A stretch of 64,000 nucleotides of DNA from contig CACNWH010000001.1 in assembly GCA_902624105.1 (NCBI GenBank), positions 1-64,000 of the forward strand. Direction: 5' to 3'. Within the stretch, counting starts at the first letter, position 1. Each line of letters begins with the position of its first letter. Origin of the DNA: an uncultured Prochlorococcus sp. (lineage in GTDB: Bacteria; Cyanobacteriota; Cyanobacteriia; PCC-6307; Cyanobiaceae). A program made the position numbers and the translations under genes. Under the pieces are notes generated by a model. The model worked only from the letters and a program-made list of their open reading frames with translations. It was not told the origin of the DNA and made no database searches. Below, piece after piece: positions 43,303 through 51,280 of this stretch.

Positions 43303-43908
43303 TTAGATAATGAATAATAAGCACCCAGTAATAAATCCACTTATATGTCCTAATAGACTTACTCCTGGGAATAAAGAGAAAATCAATCCCATAAAGCAAA
43401 TTGTTTTTGACATTTTTTGAATTTCATAATTCGATTTCAACCCAATTTTTTTTCTTAAAAAATAACCCTTACCATAAAAAGAAGTTAATAGTAAGAATCC
43501 AAATGAAGCATAAATTATTCCACTAAATCCTAAAGCGGCATAATTTGGATAGATATTCAAAAAATATGATAATAGCCTCTCGTAAACCCAGATAATAAAA
43601 AAATTTAAAAAAGAACAAATTAAAATAAATTTCAGATAAAAAAATCTGCTTTGCATTTTAAGTCTTATCAAAAAATATCTAGTTATAATAATTCCACCAA
43701 GATTGCTTAATAAATGATTTATATCTGCATGTATCAGAATTGATGTCAAAATTCTATAGGGTTGTTCACTAATTAATCCTGGTATAAAGTATAAATTTTC
43801 TTTATTAATTAATCTAATTAAGTCTGTAAGAATGAAAAATAAAATTAAAATAGAAGCACTTACAATGTACTGCCAATCATATTTAGATATTGAATAATTA
43901 ATAGCCAT
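43303..43908 (-). CDS. Rhomboid-family intramembrane serine protease
   Basis: A 201-residue protein with about six hydrophobic helices. The rhomboid signatures are present: ILIHADINHLLSNLGG (His60, His65, Asn69), ALGFSGIIYASFG with the catalytic Ser129 in GFSG, and GHISGFITG with the catalytic His188. All catalytic residues are kept, so it should be active. It cleaves membrane proteins within the bilayer. Substrates unknown. It sits alone in the island. Confidence 0.85.
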   Translation of the reverse strand: MAINYSISKYDWQYIVSASILILFFILTDLIRLINKENLYFIPGLISEQPYRILTSILIHADINHLLSNLGGIIITRYFLIRLKMQSRFFYLKFILICSFLNFFIIWVYERLLSYFLNIYPNYAALGFSGIIYASFGFLLLTSFYGKGYFLRKKIGLKSNYEIQKMSKTICFMGLIFSLFPGVSLLGHISGFITGCLLFII

Positions 43909-43998
43909 GAGTATCTTTTTTATAAATTAAAAATATTTCTTATTAAGAATAATAGAGCCTGAACAGGGGCTTATAAATCTCTTGACTTTATATTATCT

Positions 43999-44157
43999 TC
44001 AGTAAACTTTGCAATTATTACTTGATGAATGATGTATACATTCTTTTCCCACTTAATCTTGCTTTGCTTCTTTTGGTAATTTTTAATAAAAATCATGCAT
44101 TCTCCAAATATCTGAAGTTGCATTTTTTAAAGCAGCGAATGGAGAAGTGAGTTTCAT
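43999..44157 (-). pseudogene. MKL-family micro-gene, copy 5 (two in-frame stops)
   Basis: Exactly the same 53-codon length as copy 1, starting MKLTSPFAALKNATSDIW with an AGGAGGTTTT ribosome binding site. The frame then has a TAA after HDFY and another TAA after KQD, where copy 1 has Tyr-Lys and Phe-Trp codons. Downstream codons keep the family pattern (ECIHHSSSNNCKVY). A clear decayed duplicate. Confidence 0.75.
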
Positions 44158-44208
44158 AAAACCTCCTAGAGCTTTACTTCTATTTTCGCGCCATTTTTAT
44201 TAGATTTA

Positions 44209-44362
44209 TAGAGTGTTTTGCTCAAGTAATAATGCTTTGTGCTTCTCAGGACTATATTTCTTTATTTGAATTGAGTAGATAGAATATATAATTGAAAAGA
44301 GATTCAAACCTTTAGGAAAAAGAAGTGCAAGAATCGAAAAGGGGAACATATGCCCCTTTATT
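44209..44362. repeat. Leader repeat, copy C
   Basis: Shares AGAGTGTTTTGCTCAAGTAA, TAATGCTTTGTG and AAGTGCAAGAATCGAAAAGG with copies A and B. Here the plus-strand ATG inside the hairpin (ATGCCCCTTTATTTA) is in frame with the 191-codon gene that follows, with AAAAGGGG just upstream. Confidence 0.75.
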
Positions 44363-44925
44363 TAGCTTTAATTGCTAAGTATATTGCCAAAAAATTTGGA
44401 CAAAAATTATCGATGTCAAAGTTAAAAAAAGATATTAAGGGCCGAGAATATATTTTTTGTGAAGAAAAAAATATGAGGGAGTATGCCTGTTGTAATTTAT
44501 GGAATAAAGAAAAAGTATTATCTTTTAATAAGTATGAAGCTGCAGCAGTAGAAATATTTAATAATGATGTCACTGAATATTTTACTTTTACACCACAATT
44601 CGGAAGATTTGAAGGATTTACAGATCTTTTTAATTATATAGAGTTTTGGTTAAAAGAGAATGAGATTCTATTTACTAAAGTCGATGTAAATGTATATGAA
44701 TTAAGTGCTCTGATTTTTAAGATAGATTTAGAGACAATGGAGTTAGGCTTAGAGATAGAAAGAATTAGTGGAGGTGAATGTTTTACCTATAGATACAGAG
44801 AAGAAGAAAAATCATTTTTTGACATAAATAATAATAAGGATTTAACTGTGAAAGAATGGGGATGGTATGAGGCATCTTATGAAGACGAAGAATATGAATA
44901 TGAGGATATTGATCCACAATTTTAA
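44350..44925 (+). CDS. Acidic hypothetical protein
   Basis: A 191-residue protein. After an optional N terminus (MPLYLALIAKYIAKKFGQ) it has CEEKNMREYACCNLW, an aromatic-rich core (VTEYFTFTPQFGRFEGFTD) and a strongly acidic C terminus (YEDEEYEYEDIDPQF). The first ATG overlaps the leader-repeat hairpin and has a ribosome-binding-like AAGGGG; Met22 (44413) is an alternative. Unrecognised. Confidence 0.55.
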   Translation: MPLYLALIAKYIAKKFGQKLSMSKLKKDIKGREYIFCEEKNMREYACCNLWNKEKVLSFNKYEAAAVEIFNNDVTEYFTFTPQFGRFEGFTDLFNYIEFWLKENEILFTKVDVNVYELSALIFKIDLETMELGLEIERISGGECFTYRYREEEKSFFDINNNKDLTVKEWGWYEASYEDEEYEYEDIDPQF

Positions 44926-45340
44926 TTTTGTCTTATTGATAATATTTGATAACCTCCACGAAAAATATAGTATTAAATTTAGATTTTATTAATCCAATAT
45001 TTTTTGCGAACAAGAGAATTACTTTAGTTTTAAATGGCCTTTCATATTTAAACGAATGTTTCCTTGTTTACATTTTTCCTGAAATAAATAATTTACACAA
45101 ATTTAAAATTAGACATAAATTTTTATAGGTAAGCCACTTAGGTAAAAAAAATTCTCACATAGCAATATTTTCAATAAAAAATAAATTAATAAGCATAAAG
45201 TATTTATTGCTGAATTAGAAATTAATTTATTAATTGCCCTAATTTCATATTTTAATTTGCCTTAATATAAAATTACTGAAATATTAAATACAAAAAAATA
45301 TTTTTTGTAAATAGTTATTAATCTAGATAATCTATAGCAG
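44926..45340. other. Gap with no supported gene
   Basis: About 415 bases. A 60-codon ORF at 44946-45128 on the plus strand has a TTG start, no ribosome binding site and no recognisable composition; it is not called. No hairpins of note. Confidence 0.5.
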
Positions 45341-46225
45341 ATGAATATTATTTTCTGCATTGTAAATGTAATGATTGATCTAAAAAGAAATAGCAAAAAG
45401 GAACCAACAAGAGCTACTGGATTAAGATCTAGGAACTCATCTATTTATTCTCCTAATCAAAAAGAAGATTTTAAAATTAGTAGAGGAAAATTTTCTAATT
45501 TTTTAACTTGCAAGAGATGTTTTTACTTGGATAGAGTGAAAGGTTTAGATCCTCCAGGTACTCCTGGATGGACTTTGAATGAAACAACAGATTTATTATT
45601 AAAGAAGGAATTCGATTATTGCCGAGAGAGACAAATTCCTCATCGATTATTTATCGAAAATCAATTAAATAATGTTGTGCCTTTTGATCATCCAGAAATA
45701 GATAATTGGAGGGATTCTCTCCATAAAGGACTAATGCTTCGTCATAAAAATACTAATATTATTTTAACTGGAGGAGTAGATGATATTTGGCAGCATAATA
45801 TTTCAAAGCAATTAATCATTGTTGATTACAAATCACAGGCAAAACTTGGAAGAGTAGATAAACAAGACTATCTTGAAGATCCCTATCATGAGGCATATAA
45901 AATTCAAATGGATTTTTATGCTTATCTTCTTTCTGGGATGGGATTTGATCTCCATCAAACGTCATATTTCTTAGTTTGTAATGCAAAAAGAGATCATCAA
46001 GAATTCAATAAAAGAATGAATTTTGACGAATATTTAGTACCCTACAATTGGAATATTAATTGGATTGAAAAAAAAATTGATGAAATGGTCAACTTAATGA
46101 ATGATAGTCAAATCCCAGAACAGAACCTATCATGCAAAAACTGTGCTTATTCAGAACAATATGCCAAAGTGATTAGTCATGAATTAAAAGAAGATAAAGT
46201 AGAAATTCAAGGCAGTCTTTTTTAG
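45341..46225 (+). CDS. PD-(D/E)XK nuclease-family protein
   Basis: A 294-residue protein with the nuclease core: FLTCKRCFYLDRV at the N terminus, GGVDDIW (144-150) and IIVDYKSQ (160-166, Asp162 and Lys164 forming the PD-(D/E)XK site), then the RecB-type KIQMDFYAYLLSGM with its conserved Gln. A C-terminal pair CKNC follows. The two Cys pairs recall the Fe-S cluster of Cas4/AddB nucleases, though the spacing is not the usual one-plus-three. No CRISPR array or other cas genes are near. Met11 (45371) is an alternative start. Confidence 0.8.
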   Translation: MNIIFCIVNVMIDLKRNSKKEPTRATGLRSRNSSIYSPNQKEDFKISRGKFSNFLTCKRCFYLDRVKGLDPPGTPGWTLNETTDLLLKKEFDYCRERQIPHRLFIENQLNNVVPFDHPEIDNWRDSLHKGLMLRHKNTNIILTGGVDDIWQHNISKQLIIVDYKSQAKLGRVDKQDYLEDPYHEAYKIQMDFYAYLLSGMGFDLHQTSYFLVCNAKRDHQEFNKRMNFDEYLVPYNWNINWIEKKIDEMVNLMNDSQIPEQNLSCKNCAYSEQYAKVISHELKEDKVEIQGSLF

Positions 46226-46246
46226 AAAATTAATTATTTAAAAAAT

Positions 46247-46948
46247 TTATTTCCAATTTATTTGATCCCACCACTCCCTAACTTTTGAAATGCTGCCATA
46301 CCAATTCTTTCCAAAAATTCCTCCATGTACTGTTTTAGGTAAAATAATTTTTTGAGAATTCTTTAAAAGTGATGATGACAATGGAACTAAACCATCTCCA
46401 CTTTCATTTTTATCTCCTGAAATTGATTTATATGAATTTCTCGCAATAAGTTTTGTTAAAAGAGAAGTTTGTCTCGAATTTATTTCTACTTCACCTCCAA
46501 TAGAAACATAATTAATATGCTTAAAAAAATTGCCTGGATATTTTTCATCCACAAATCTTCTCAGTTTAGTTGCTTTAACTGCTTGATGAGGACTCCCTAA
46601 GGTAATTAAATTTCTGGTAGTAGATTGTCCGTTATATATTGCATTCTGGAATGGCTCACTTGAAAGATAAAGTCTTAGCATAACTCCACCTGAACTATGT
46701 CCAATGAGATCAATTTGTTTTGCTTTAGTTTCTTTCAATGCGAAAGCAACTTGATTGTTTACTTTATTTAAAATATTTATCCATCCTTCTGCTGAGTTGC
46801 TTTTTAACCAATCTCCTCTTGTCACATCTACCACATATACTTGCCTACCAGAAATATTTTTAATAGTATTTTTTGCATGGTTATATGCCTCTGAAGTGAT
46901 AAGAAAACCTCCGAGAATAATTATTGGATTTTTGATATTCTGATTCAC
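46247..46948 (-). CDS. Alpha/beta hydrolase, lipase-like
   Basis: A 233-residue protein. IILGGFLITSEAYNHAKN forms the oxyanion region, LIGHSSGGVMLRLYL is the nucleophile elbow (GHSSG), NLITLGSPHQAV follows, and a C-terminal KTVHGGIFG carries the likely catalytic His. It resembles PGAP1/lipase-like esterases. No signal peptide is seen. The substrate is unknown. Confidence 0.8.
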   Translation of the reverse strand: MNQNIKNPIIILGGFLITSEAYNHAKNTIKNISGRQVYVVDVTRGDWLKSNSAEGWINILNKVNNQVAFALKETKAKQIDLIGHSSGGVMLRLYLSSEPFQNAIYNGQSTTRNLITLGSPHQAVKATKLRRFVDEKYPGNFFKHINYVSIGGEVEINSRQTSLLTKLIARNSYKSISGDKNESGDGLVPLSSSLLKNSQKIILPKTVHGGIFGKNWYGSISKVREWWDQINWK

Positions 46949-47243
46949 AGGTTTATAGTTACATATGTGAGCTAATCAGATCAAGAAATATTATAAAAAT
47001 ATAAATAATTTTTTTAATTTGAAAATTTATTATTAAAAATAATTATCTCATGATTGATTATTTACTATATTTAATATCTAGGCTTGACAGATATTTTTTT
47101 ATTGTCAATAAATAATGTAGATTTTGTATAACCTTAAATATTTTTAAATAGTACTTATAGAAGCAACAGTTGTATAATTATGAGCTTTTATTTTTTGTTT
47201 AAAATTTATTTAATTAAGTAATCTGTCATTTTATTGGAATTTA

Positions 47244-47630
47244 ATGATTAATAAAAAAATAACTCTCATCATTGGTAATGATATTCATAAAGTAAATCCA
47301 AAATTATTTGATAATTTCAAATGCCATGAATACAAAGAATTCTTTATTGATGAATTTGGTTCCAAACGGACCATGGATTATTGGTCTGGAGATAAATTTT
47401 TTGGTAATTATATGGAAATATTTTATTTTTTTGGAATTGATTATGAGGAAGAGAGTACAAAGTGTAAAGGTTTAAAAATTTGGTTTAGGGAGTATGCAAA
47501 ATTTAATGAAAAGGATAAAAATTTTTGGATGGATATTGCAAAAGATTCTGGATATCCCAAACAGATAAAAATAAATACATCTTTCGGAGAAGTAAAAGAC
47601 TTTGAATATTATGAATTAAAAGATTTATAA
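47244..47630 (+). CDS. Hypothetical protein
   Basis: A 128-residue protein rich in aromatic and charged residues (WSGDKFFGNYMEIFYFFGID, KGLKIWFREYAKF). The N-terminal INKKITLIIGNDIH is hydrophobic but too short for a membrane helix. About 295 bases separate it from the divergent hydrolase gene, enough for a promoter. Unrecognised. Confidence 0.55.
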   Translation: MINKKITLIIGNDIHKVNPKLFDNFKCHEYKEFFIDEFGSKRTMDYWSGDKFFGNYMEIFYFFGIDYEEESTKCKGLKIWFREYAKFNEKDKNFWMDIAKDSGYPKQIKINTSFGEVKDFEYYELKDL

Positions 47631-47741
47631 AAGTAAATCCTCTTCAAGATTTTTATAAAATAATTTGTTAGGTTATTATTTTTATAGAAATTAAGAAATT
47701 ACAATTTATATTTTAAATAATTAGTTTTACAAAATTATTAA

Positions 47742-47909
47742 CTAATCACAGTAAATCAGACAAGAATGATTCGTTGGATGTTCTAAGCATTCTTGATCCC
47801 AATAATCATACTTCATATAATTATCACTTTTGTTTTGAACATGCATTTCTTTATTATTAAATGCATTTAGGAATCTGGGAAGGATTTTTAATGGAGTAGC
47901 CAGTTTCAT
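47742..47909 (-). CDS. MKL-family micro-protein, copy 6 (intact)
   Basis: A 55-codon ORF: MKLATPLKILPRFLNAFNNK ... YWDQECLEHPTNHSCLIYCD. A perfect AAGGAGGTCTT ribosome binding site precedes the ATG. It is the best-preserved member together with copy 3, sharing PRFLNAF and ECxExPTNxxCLIYCD. No leader repeat lies upstream. Confidence 0.68.
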   Translation of the reverse strand: MKLATPLKILPRFLNAFNNKEMHVQNKSDNYMKYDYWDQECLEHPTNHSCLIYCD

Positions 47910-48162
47910 AAGACCTCCTTATATTGCTACACTTCTATTATCTAATAATTAATAGAGAATTTATATAGTTGTTTATGCTTAACTAATTAATCATCATATT
48001 CTTTCATGAGAGAATAATTTATAAGCCTTACTTGTAAAAATTTAAATGATTATGAAACAATATTATTCACAAACACAACTTCGAAAATACTAATTAATAT
48101 GAGAATCCTATAGAAATTTTCAATGAATTCATTTATAAGATCAACATAATAATCTTTAATAT

Positions 48163-48372
48163 TTATATTTCACTAATTTTTCCCAAGGAATCATCATTTT
48201 TAAGTCTATTAAAAATACATTTACTATGAATTATCAATCCTTCATATCCAAAGAGCTTTAACTCTTGTATCCATAAATCAATATTAATAGGGTTTCTATA
48301 ATCATTTGAAATATAAAAAATGACTTCTTTGCTTTTATGTAAAATTATGTGTGATGGAGTTTTATATTCCAT
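48163..48372 (-). CDS. Small hypothetical protein
   Basis: A 69-residue ORF: EYKTPSHIILHKSKEVIFYI, then LWIQELKLFGYEGLIIHSKC. Amphipathic, no membrane segment. ATG start at 48372. No ribosome binding site of note. Accepted weakly because the composition is balanced. Confidence 0.4.
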   Translation of the reverse strand: MEYKTPSHIILHKSKEVIFYISNDYRNPINIDLWIQELKLFGYEGLIIHSKCIFNRLKNDDSLGKISEI

Positions 48373-48609
48373 GAAATTTTTTAGAAAGTTAATTAGTAAA
48401 TTACAATCTTCTCTTAAGTGAAAATCTTAAATAGATAATATAAATTAAATTAGTAGGATTATAGCTAAAATATTAAATCAATTATATTTTTTAAATTTCT
48501 TTCCCAAAAATTTTATGGTTTGAAATTATATATTTTTTTATTTAATAAGAATTTTTATCCATAAAAGTCATTCATTGATTGGAGCTTTATTTATATTATT
48601 GATTATTTA

Positions 48610-49374
48610 TTAATTTAGAACCAATCCCCCATCAACTATAAGATTTTGTCCTGTTACGGCTCTAGACCAAGGAGAAGCAAAAAATAATGTAGCATCTGAA
48701 AAATCATCAGTTGTAGTTACTTTTCTTAGAGGAGTGATACTTTTTATATAATCAAAAACCTCTTCTGGTGTGCCTTTACTAGCATCTGTTGTTTTCAATA
48801 GGCCCCCTGAAATCATATTCACAGTTATATTAAATTGTCCTAAATCTATTGCAGCAGTTCTTGTTAGAGATAATAATCCACCTTTTGCCGCAGTATAATC
48901 ATGATAGGGAACTACAGGATTTTGAAATAAATTTGTTCCTACTGTTATAAATCTTCCAAATTTTTCTTTTTTCATACTTGGTGTGAAAGTATTTAGCAAA
49001 TTTAAAAAACCTTTTTGACTAGTTTCAATTTGATTTTGAAAATCTAGCCAATCTATTTCATGAATTTTTTTTCTTTGTTCTCCGTTAAATTTATAATCAT
49101 TAATAGCGTTATGTACAATCGTATTAACAATGATTTTTTGATTTGATAATTCTTTACTCATTTGGATGACTTCATCTTTATTTCTGATATCTCCTTTAAT
49201 TAAGATCGCATTATCTCCAAGGGAATTACACAATCTTTTTGCACTCTCATATGATTTTCTATAGTTAATAATTACCTTGGCACCCTCTCTATGGAAAGAT
49301 TCTGATATTGTGGAACCTAATCCTCTCCCAGCACCAGTAATTAATACAGTTTGTTTATTAATTGGTAAGATCAT
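48610..49374 (-). CDS. Short-chain dehydrogenase/reductase
   Basis: A 254-residue SDR: NAD(P) motif TGAGRGLGS (14-22), and the active-site Tyr and Lys in YTAAKGGL; the Ser is likely in FITVGTNLF or nearby. The C-terminal AVTGQNLIVDGGL is the FabG-like ending. It resembles 3-oxoacyl-ACP reductases and other SDRs; the substrate is unknown. The real FabG is expected elsewhere in the genome, so this is probably an accessory enzyme. Confidence 0.85.
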   Translation of the reverse strand: MILPINKQTVLITGAGRGLGSTISESFHREGAKVIINYRKSYESAKRLCNSLGDNAILIKGDIRNKDEVIQMSKELSNQKIIVNTIVHNAINDYKFNGEQRKKIHEIDWLDFQNQIETSQKGFLNLLNTFTPSMKKEKFGRFITVGTNLFQNPVVPYHDYTAAKGGLLSLTRTAAIDLGQFNITVNMISGGLLKTTDASKGTPEEVFDYIKSITPLRKVTTTDDFSDATLFFASPWSRAVTGQNLIVDGGLVLN

Positions 49375-50007
49375 TTAATTTCGCTGTGATTTTTTCTTTT
49401 AATTAAATTCTAATAAGATTGTCTTAAAAGTAATCATTACATTTCTTTTATGAAAATAATGAAATAATTTTGTATTAATTATAATAGTTTTTAGAACATG
49501 TTTGTCTTTAGAATTAGCTTTTTTATTCTTGCTTTTGTAATGCTTATAGTTAATTAAAATTTTTAAAATAAGTTCGATTAGTGTTATTATTAGAACATTA
49601 TTTAATATAGTAAAAATAACAGTAATAATTAAAATCTTTAATTTTCTCCAGAATCATATTTTTCAAAAGTTTTTAATGTCTCTAAATCATTTAATAAATA
49701 TTTCTAATTTATCGTTTATGTTACTCAGATCTTAATCCCATGTAATTGCTGTAATTTGTAACTTTTTGAAAGATTATTCTTTGAGGTATTTTCTGAATTG
49801 ATAGTTTTAAAGGAACTAGTATCTATGATTTTTTTTTGAAATTTTCTGATTATTTATTTGCCAATAACTTTAAAAATGTTTTTGTTTATTGAAGATATAA
49901 TTTTTTCAGTACATTAAAGTACATCATTTTGTATATTTAATTATTTAGAATTTTAAGTCATATTAAATTTCTTTACTTTAGTAAGAGATCTTTTGAGATA
50001 AACAATT
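49375..50007. other. Long gap with no supported gene
   Basis: About 630 bases of AT-rich sequence, the longest stretch without a supported gene in the window. A 19-codon hydrophobic ORF (MFVFRISFFILAFVMLIVN) at 49498-49557 is the only candidate, too short to call. No tRNA or strong hairpin was seen. Confidence 0.55.
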
Positions 50008-50247
50008 ATGGATTGCATTTCATCCTCACTAGATGAAAATATGAAGAATTTTCAAAATTATGTTTTTTCTTTTTATGGAGAAGGGGGTATTGAAGATATT
50101 GGAGCTTCTAAAGAACAAATATATCAAGCAACTTTGAAAGTTTATGAATACTGTTTAGAGTCTGGGGAGTCTGATATTCAAGGCCCATTCACTTCAGATT
50201 TACAGTTAATCAAAGAGATACTTATTAAAGAATTTAAATTAGGCTAA
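50008..50247 (+). CDS. Small hypothetical protein
   Basis: A 79-residue acidic, soluble protein: FQNYVFSFYGEGGIEDIGAS, KEQIYQATLKVYEYCLESGE, then a helical C terminus. The pattern looks structured and may match short picocyanobacterial or cyanophage proteins, but I cannot name a family. ATG start; no operon partner. Confidence 0.5.
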   Translation: MDCISSSLDENMKNFQNYVFSFYGEGGIEDIGASKEQIYQATLKVYEYCLESGESDIQGPFTSDLQLIKEILIKEFKLG

Positions 50248-50383
50248 ATCAAATTTTATAAATAAATAAATTTCTAGAAAAAAATTTGGATTCTAAATTA
50301 ATTTCATGATTTAATTTGTTTAGGTTTTTAAATATTTTTGTAAAAGAAATATCTTTATAAATTGCATTGTGAGTCTATGCTTT

Positions 50384-50409
50384 TTTAACTGTCACATGTG
50401 ACAGTTAAA
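50384..50409. promoter_or_regulatory. Perfect 26-bp palindrome upstream of Yfr2-like RNA copy 3
   Basis: Thirteen bases (TTTAACTGTCACA) are followed directly by their reverse complement. The centre is TGTCACATGTGACA. It lies about 52-77 bases upstream of the estimated RNA start. Centre near -65, where upstream activators typically bind. It does not match the NtcA consensus (GTA-N8-TAC). Confidence 0.7.
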
Positions 50410-50460
50410 CTAGATAAACATTAAGTGTACACATACATAAATAAATTAGGCTACTATAAG

Positions 50461-50554
50461 GTTGTGTGTAGGAGAAGTTGATTATTCAGTGGAAACATGG
50501 ATACACTTGTTTTAATCAACTTGAAAAAGACCCTTTTTAAGGGTCTTTTTTTTT
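50461..50554 (+). ncRNA. Yfr2-family small RNA, copy 3
   Basis: Plus-strand RNA starting near GTTGTGTGTAGGAG after a TACTAT -10 candidate. It contains CAGTGGAAACATGGATACACTT (GGAAACA core) and ends in AAGACCC...GGGTCTT plus a T run (50524-50554). It is the only copy on the plus strand and the only one with a perfect upstream palindrome. Confidence 0.85.
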
Positions 50555-50565
50555 AGTATATCAAT

Positions 50566-50916
50566 TTAGTCTTCCCACATATCAAGTTTTTTATCTTCTC
50601 TTTTTTCTTCAGTTTCAATATTTACTTCTCTGAAATTCGAATTAGATTTATCACCTTTTTTTTCCCCTAACTTTACTTTAATTTCCTTTATTGTATTCTC
50701 AAAGTCATCTTTAAAGAAATCTTCCATCTCGTTCCAAGCCTCTAATTCTTCGTCGTTTCCAATAGTATTTTTAATTTGAAGGGAAATATTGTCAATAACA
50801 AAATCTTTTAAATCATTGTTATTCATGCTTTTAACTTTTAGATCTATGTAGATATCTTTTAATAGTTCAAGTTCTTTCGGAGATAAATCTGAATAATTAA
50901 TTTGTTTTTTAGCCAT
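50566..50916 (-). CDS. Small acidic hypothetical protein
   Basis: A 116-residue protein from MAKKQINYSDLSPKELELLK; an ATG three codons upstream (50925) is the alternative. Highly charged and helical, with a Lys/Glu-rich C terminus (EEKREDKKLDMWED). It is convergent with the Yfr2-like RNA, 11 bases away, and marks the right edge of the island. Unrecognised. Confidence 0.55.
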   Translation of the reverse strand: MAKKQINYSDLSPKELELLKDIYIDLKVKSMNNNDLKDFVIDNISLQIKNTIGNDEELEAWNEMEDFFKDDFENTIKEIKVKLGEKKGDKSNSNFREVNIETEEKREDKKLDMWED

Positions 50917-50925
50917 TTTACTCAA

Positions 50926-51280
50926 TTTATATCTTCATAAGATAATTCTTTTAAGCGCAAAAAAGATTAATCTTAATTTTCTCAAACAGGAAATTTAAGA
51001 TTTTTTAAGAAAAGTCAGGTCTTCTCAAGTAATTAAATCATCGAAAAACAATGTTATATTGAGAAATTATAAAAAATATATTGTATATTATTAAGTAAAA
51101 GTTAAGAAAAACGGAAGAATTTATAAAATTTCTTTAGGTTTAGATCGGTTTAATTGTGTAAAAACTGTTGCTATCATTCATTTTATTCAGTTTTTTAAGG
51201 TTAAGTCGATTTTAAGCATTAATCTGCAATAAATAAAAATTATTGAGAGAATATTAAAAATTTTATTTTTTGTAATCAAT
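50926..51280. promoter_or_regulatory. Upstream region of rpaA
   Basis: About 355 bases between divergent genes, AT-rich, with no ORF. It should contain the rpaA promoter. The repeated TTTTAAGAAAAG-like stretches and several TATTAT boxes offer candidates, but none is decisive. Confidence 0.4.

Larger units (their letters stand above)
38003..50560. other. Accessory genomic island adjoining tRNA-Asn
   Basis: From just after the tRNA to the gene at 50.57 kb, coding density drops from over 90% to roughly half. Genes are mostly small, unrecognised or decayed; repeated segments and small RNAs recur. The flanks are core housekeeping genes (UPF0367 and ABC ATPase on the left, rpaA and holB on the right). 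No integrase gene and no duplicate of the tRNA 3' end were found, so the boundaries are inferred from content only. Confidence 0.7.

Noticed and set aside
44946-45128. 60-codon plus-strand ORF with TTG start
   Set aside because: No ribosome binding site, no structured composition and no family resemblance; reads like chance opening in AT-rich sequence.
45341-46225. CRISPR-Cas system around the Cas4-like nuclease
   Set aside because: No repeat-spacer array and no other cas genes anywhere in the window.
50384-50409. NtcA binding site at the palindrome
   Set aside because: The palindrome lacks GTA-N8-TAC; its half-sites are TGTCACA.
38003-50560. Second attachment site (duplicate of the tRNA-Asn 3' end)
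   Set aside because: No copy of GGTTCGAATCCCGCC or a close variant was found near the right edge of the island.
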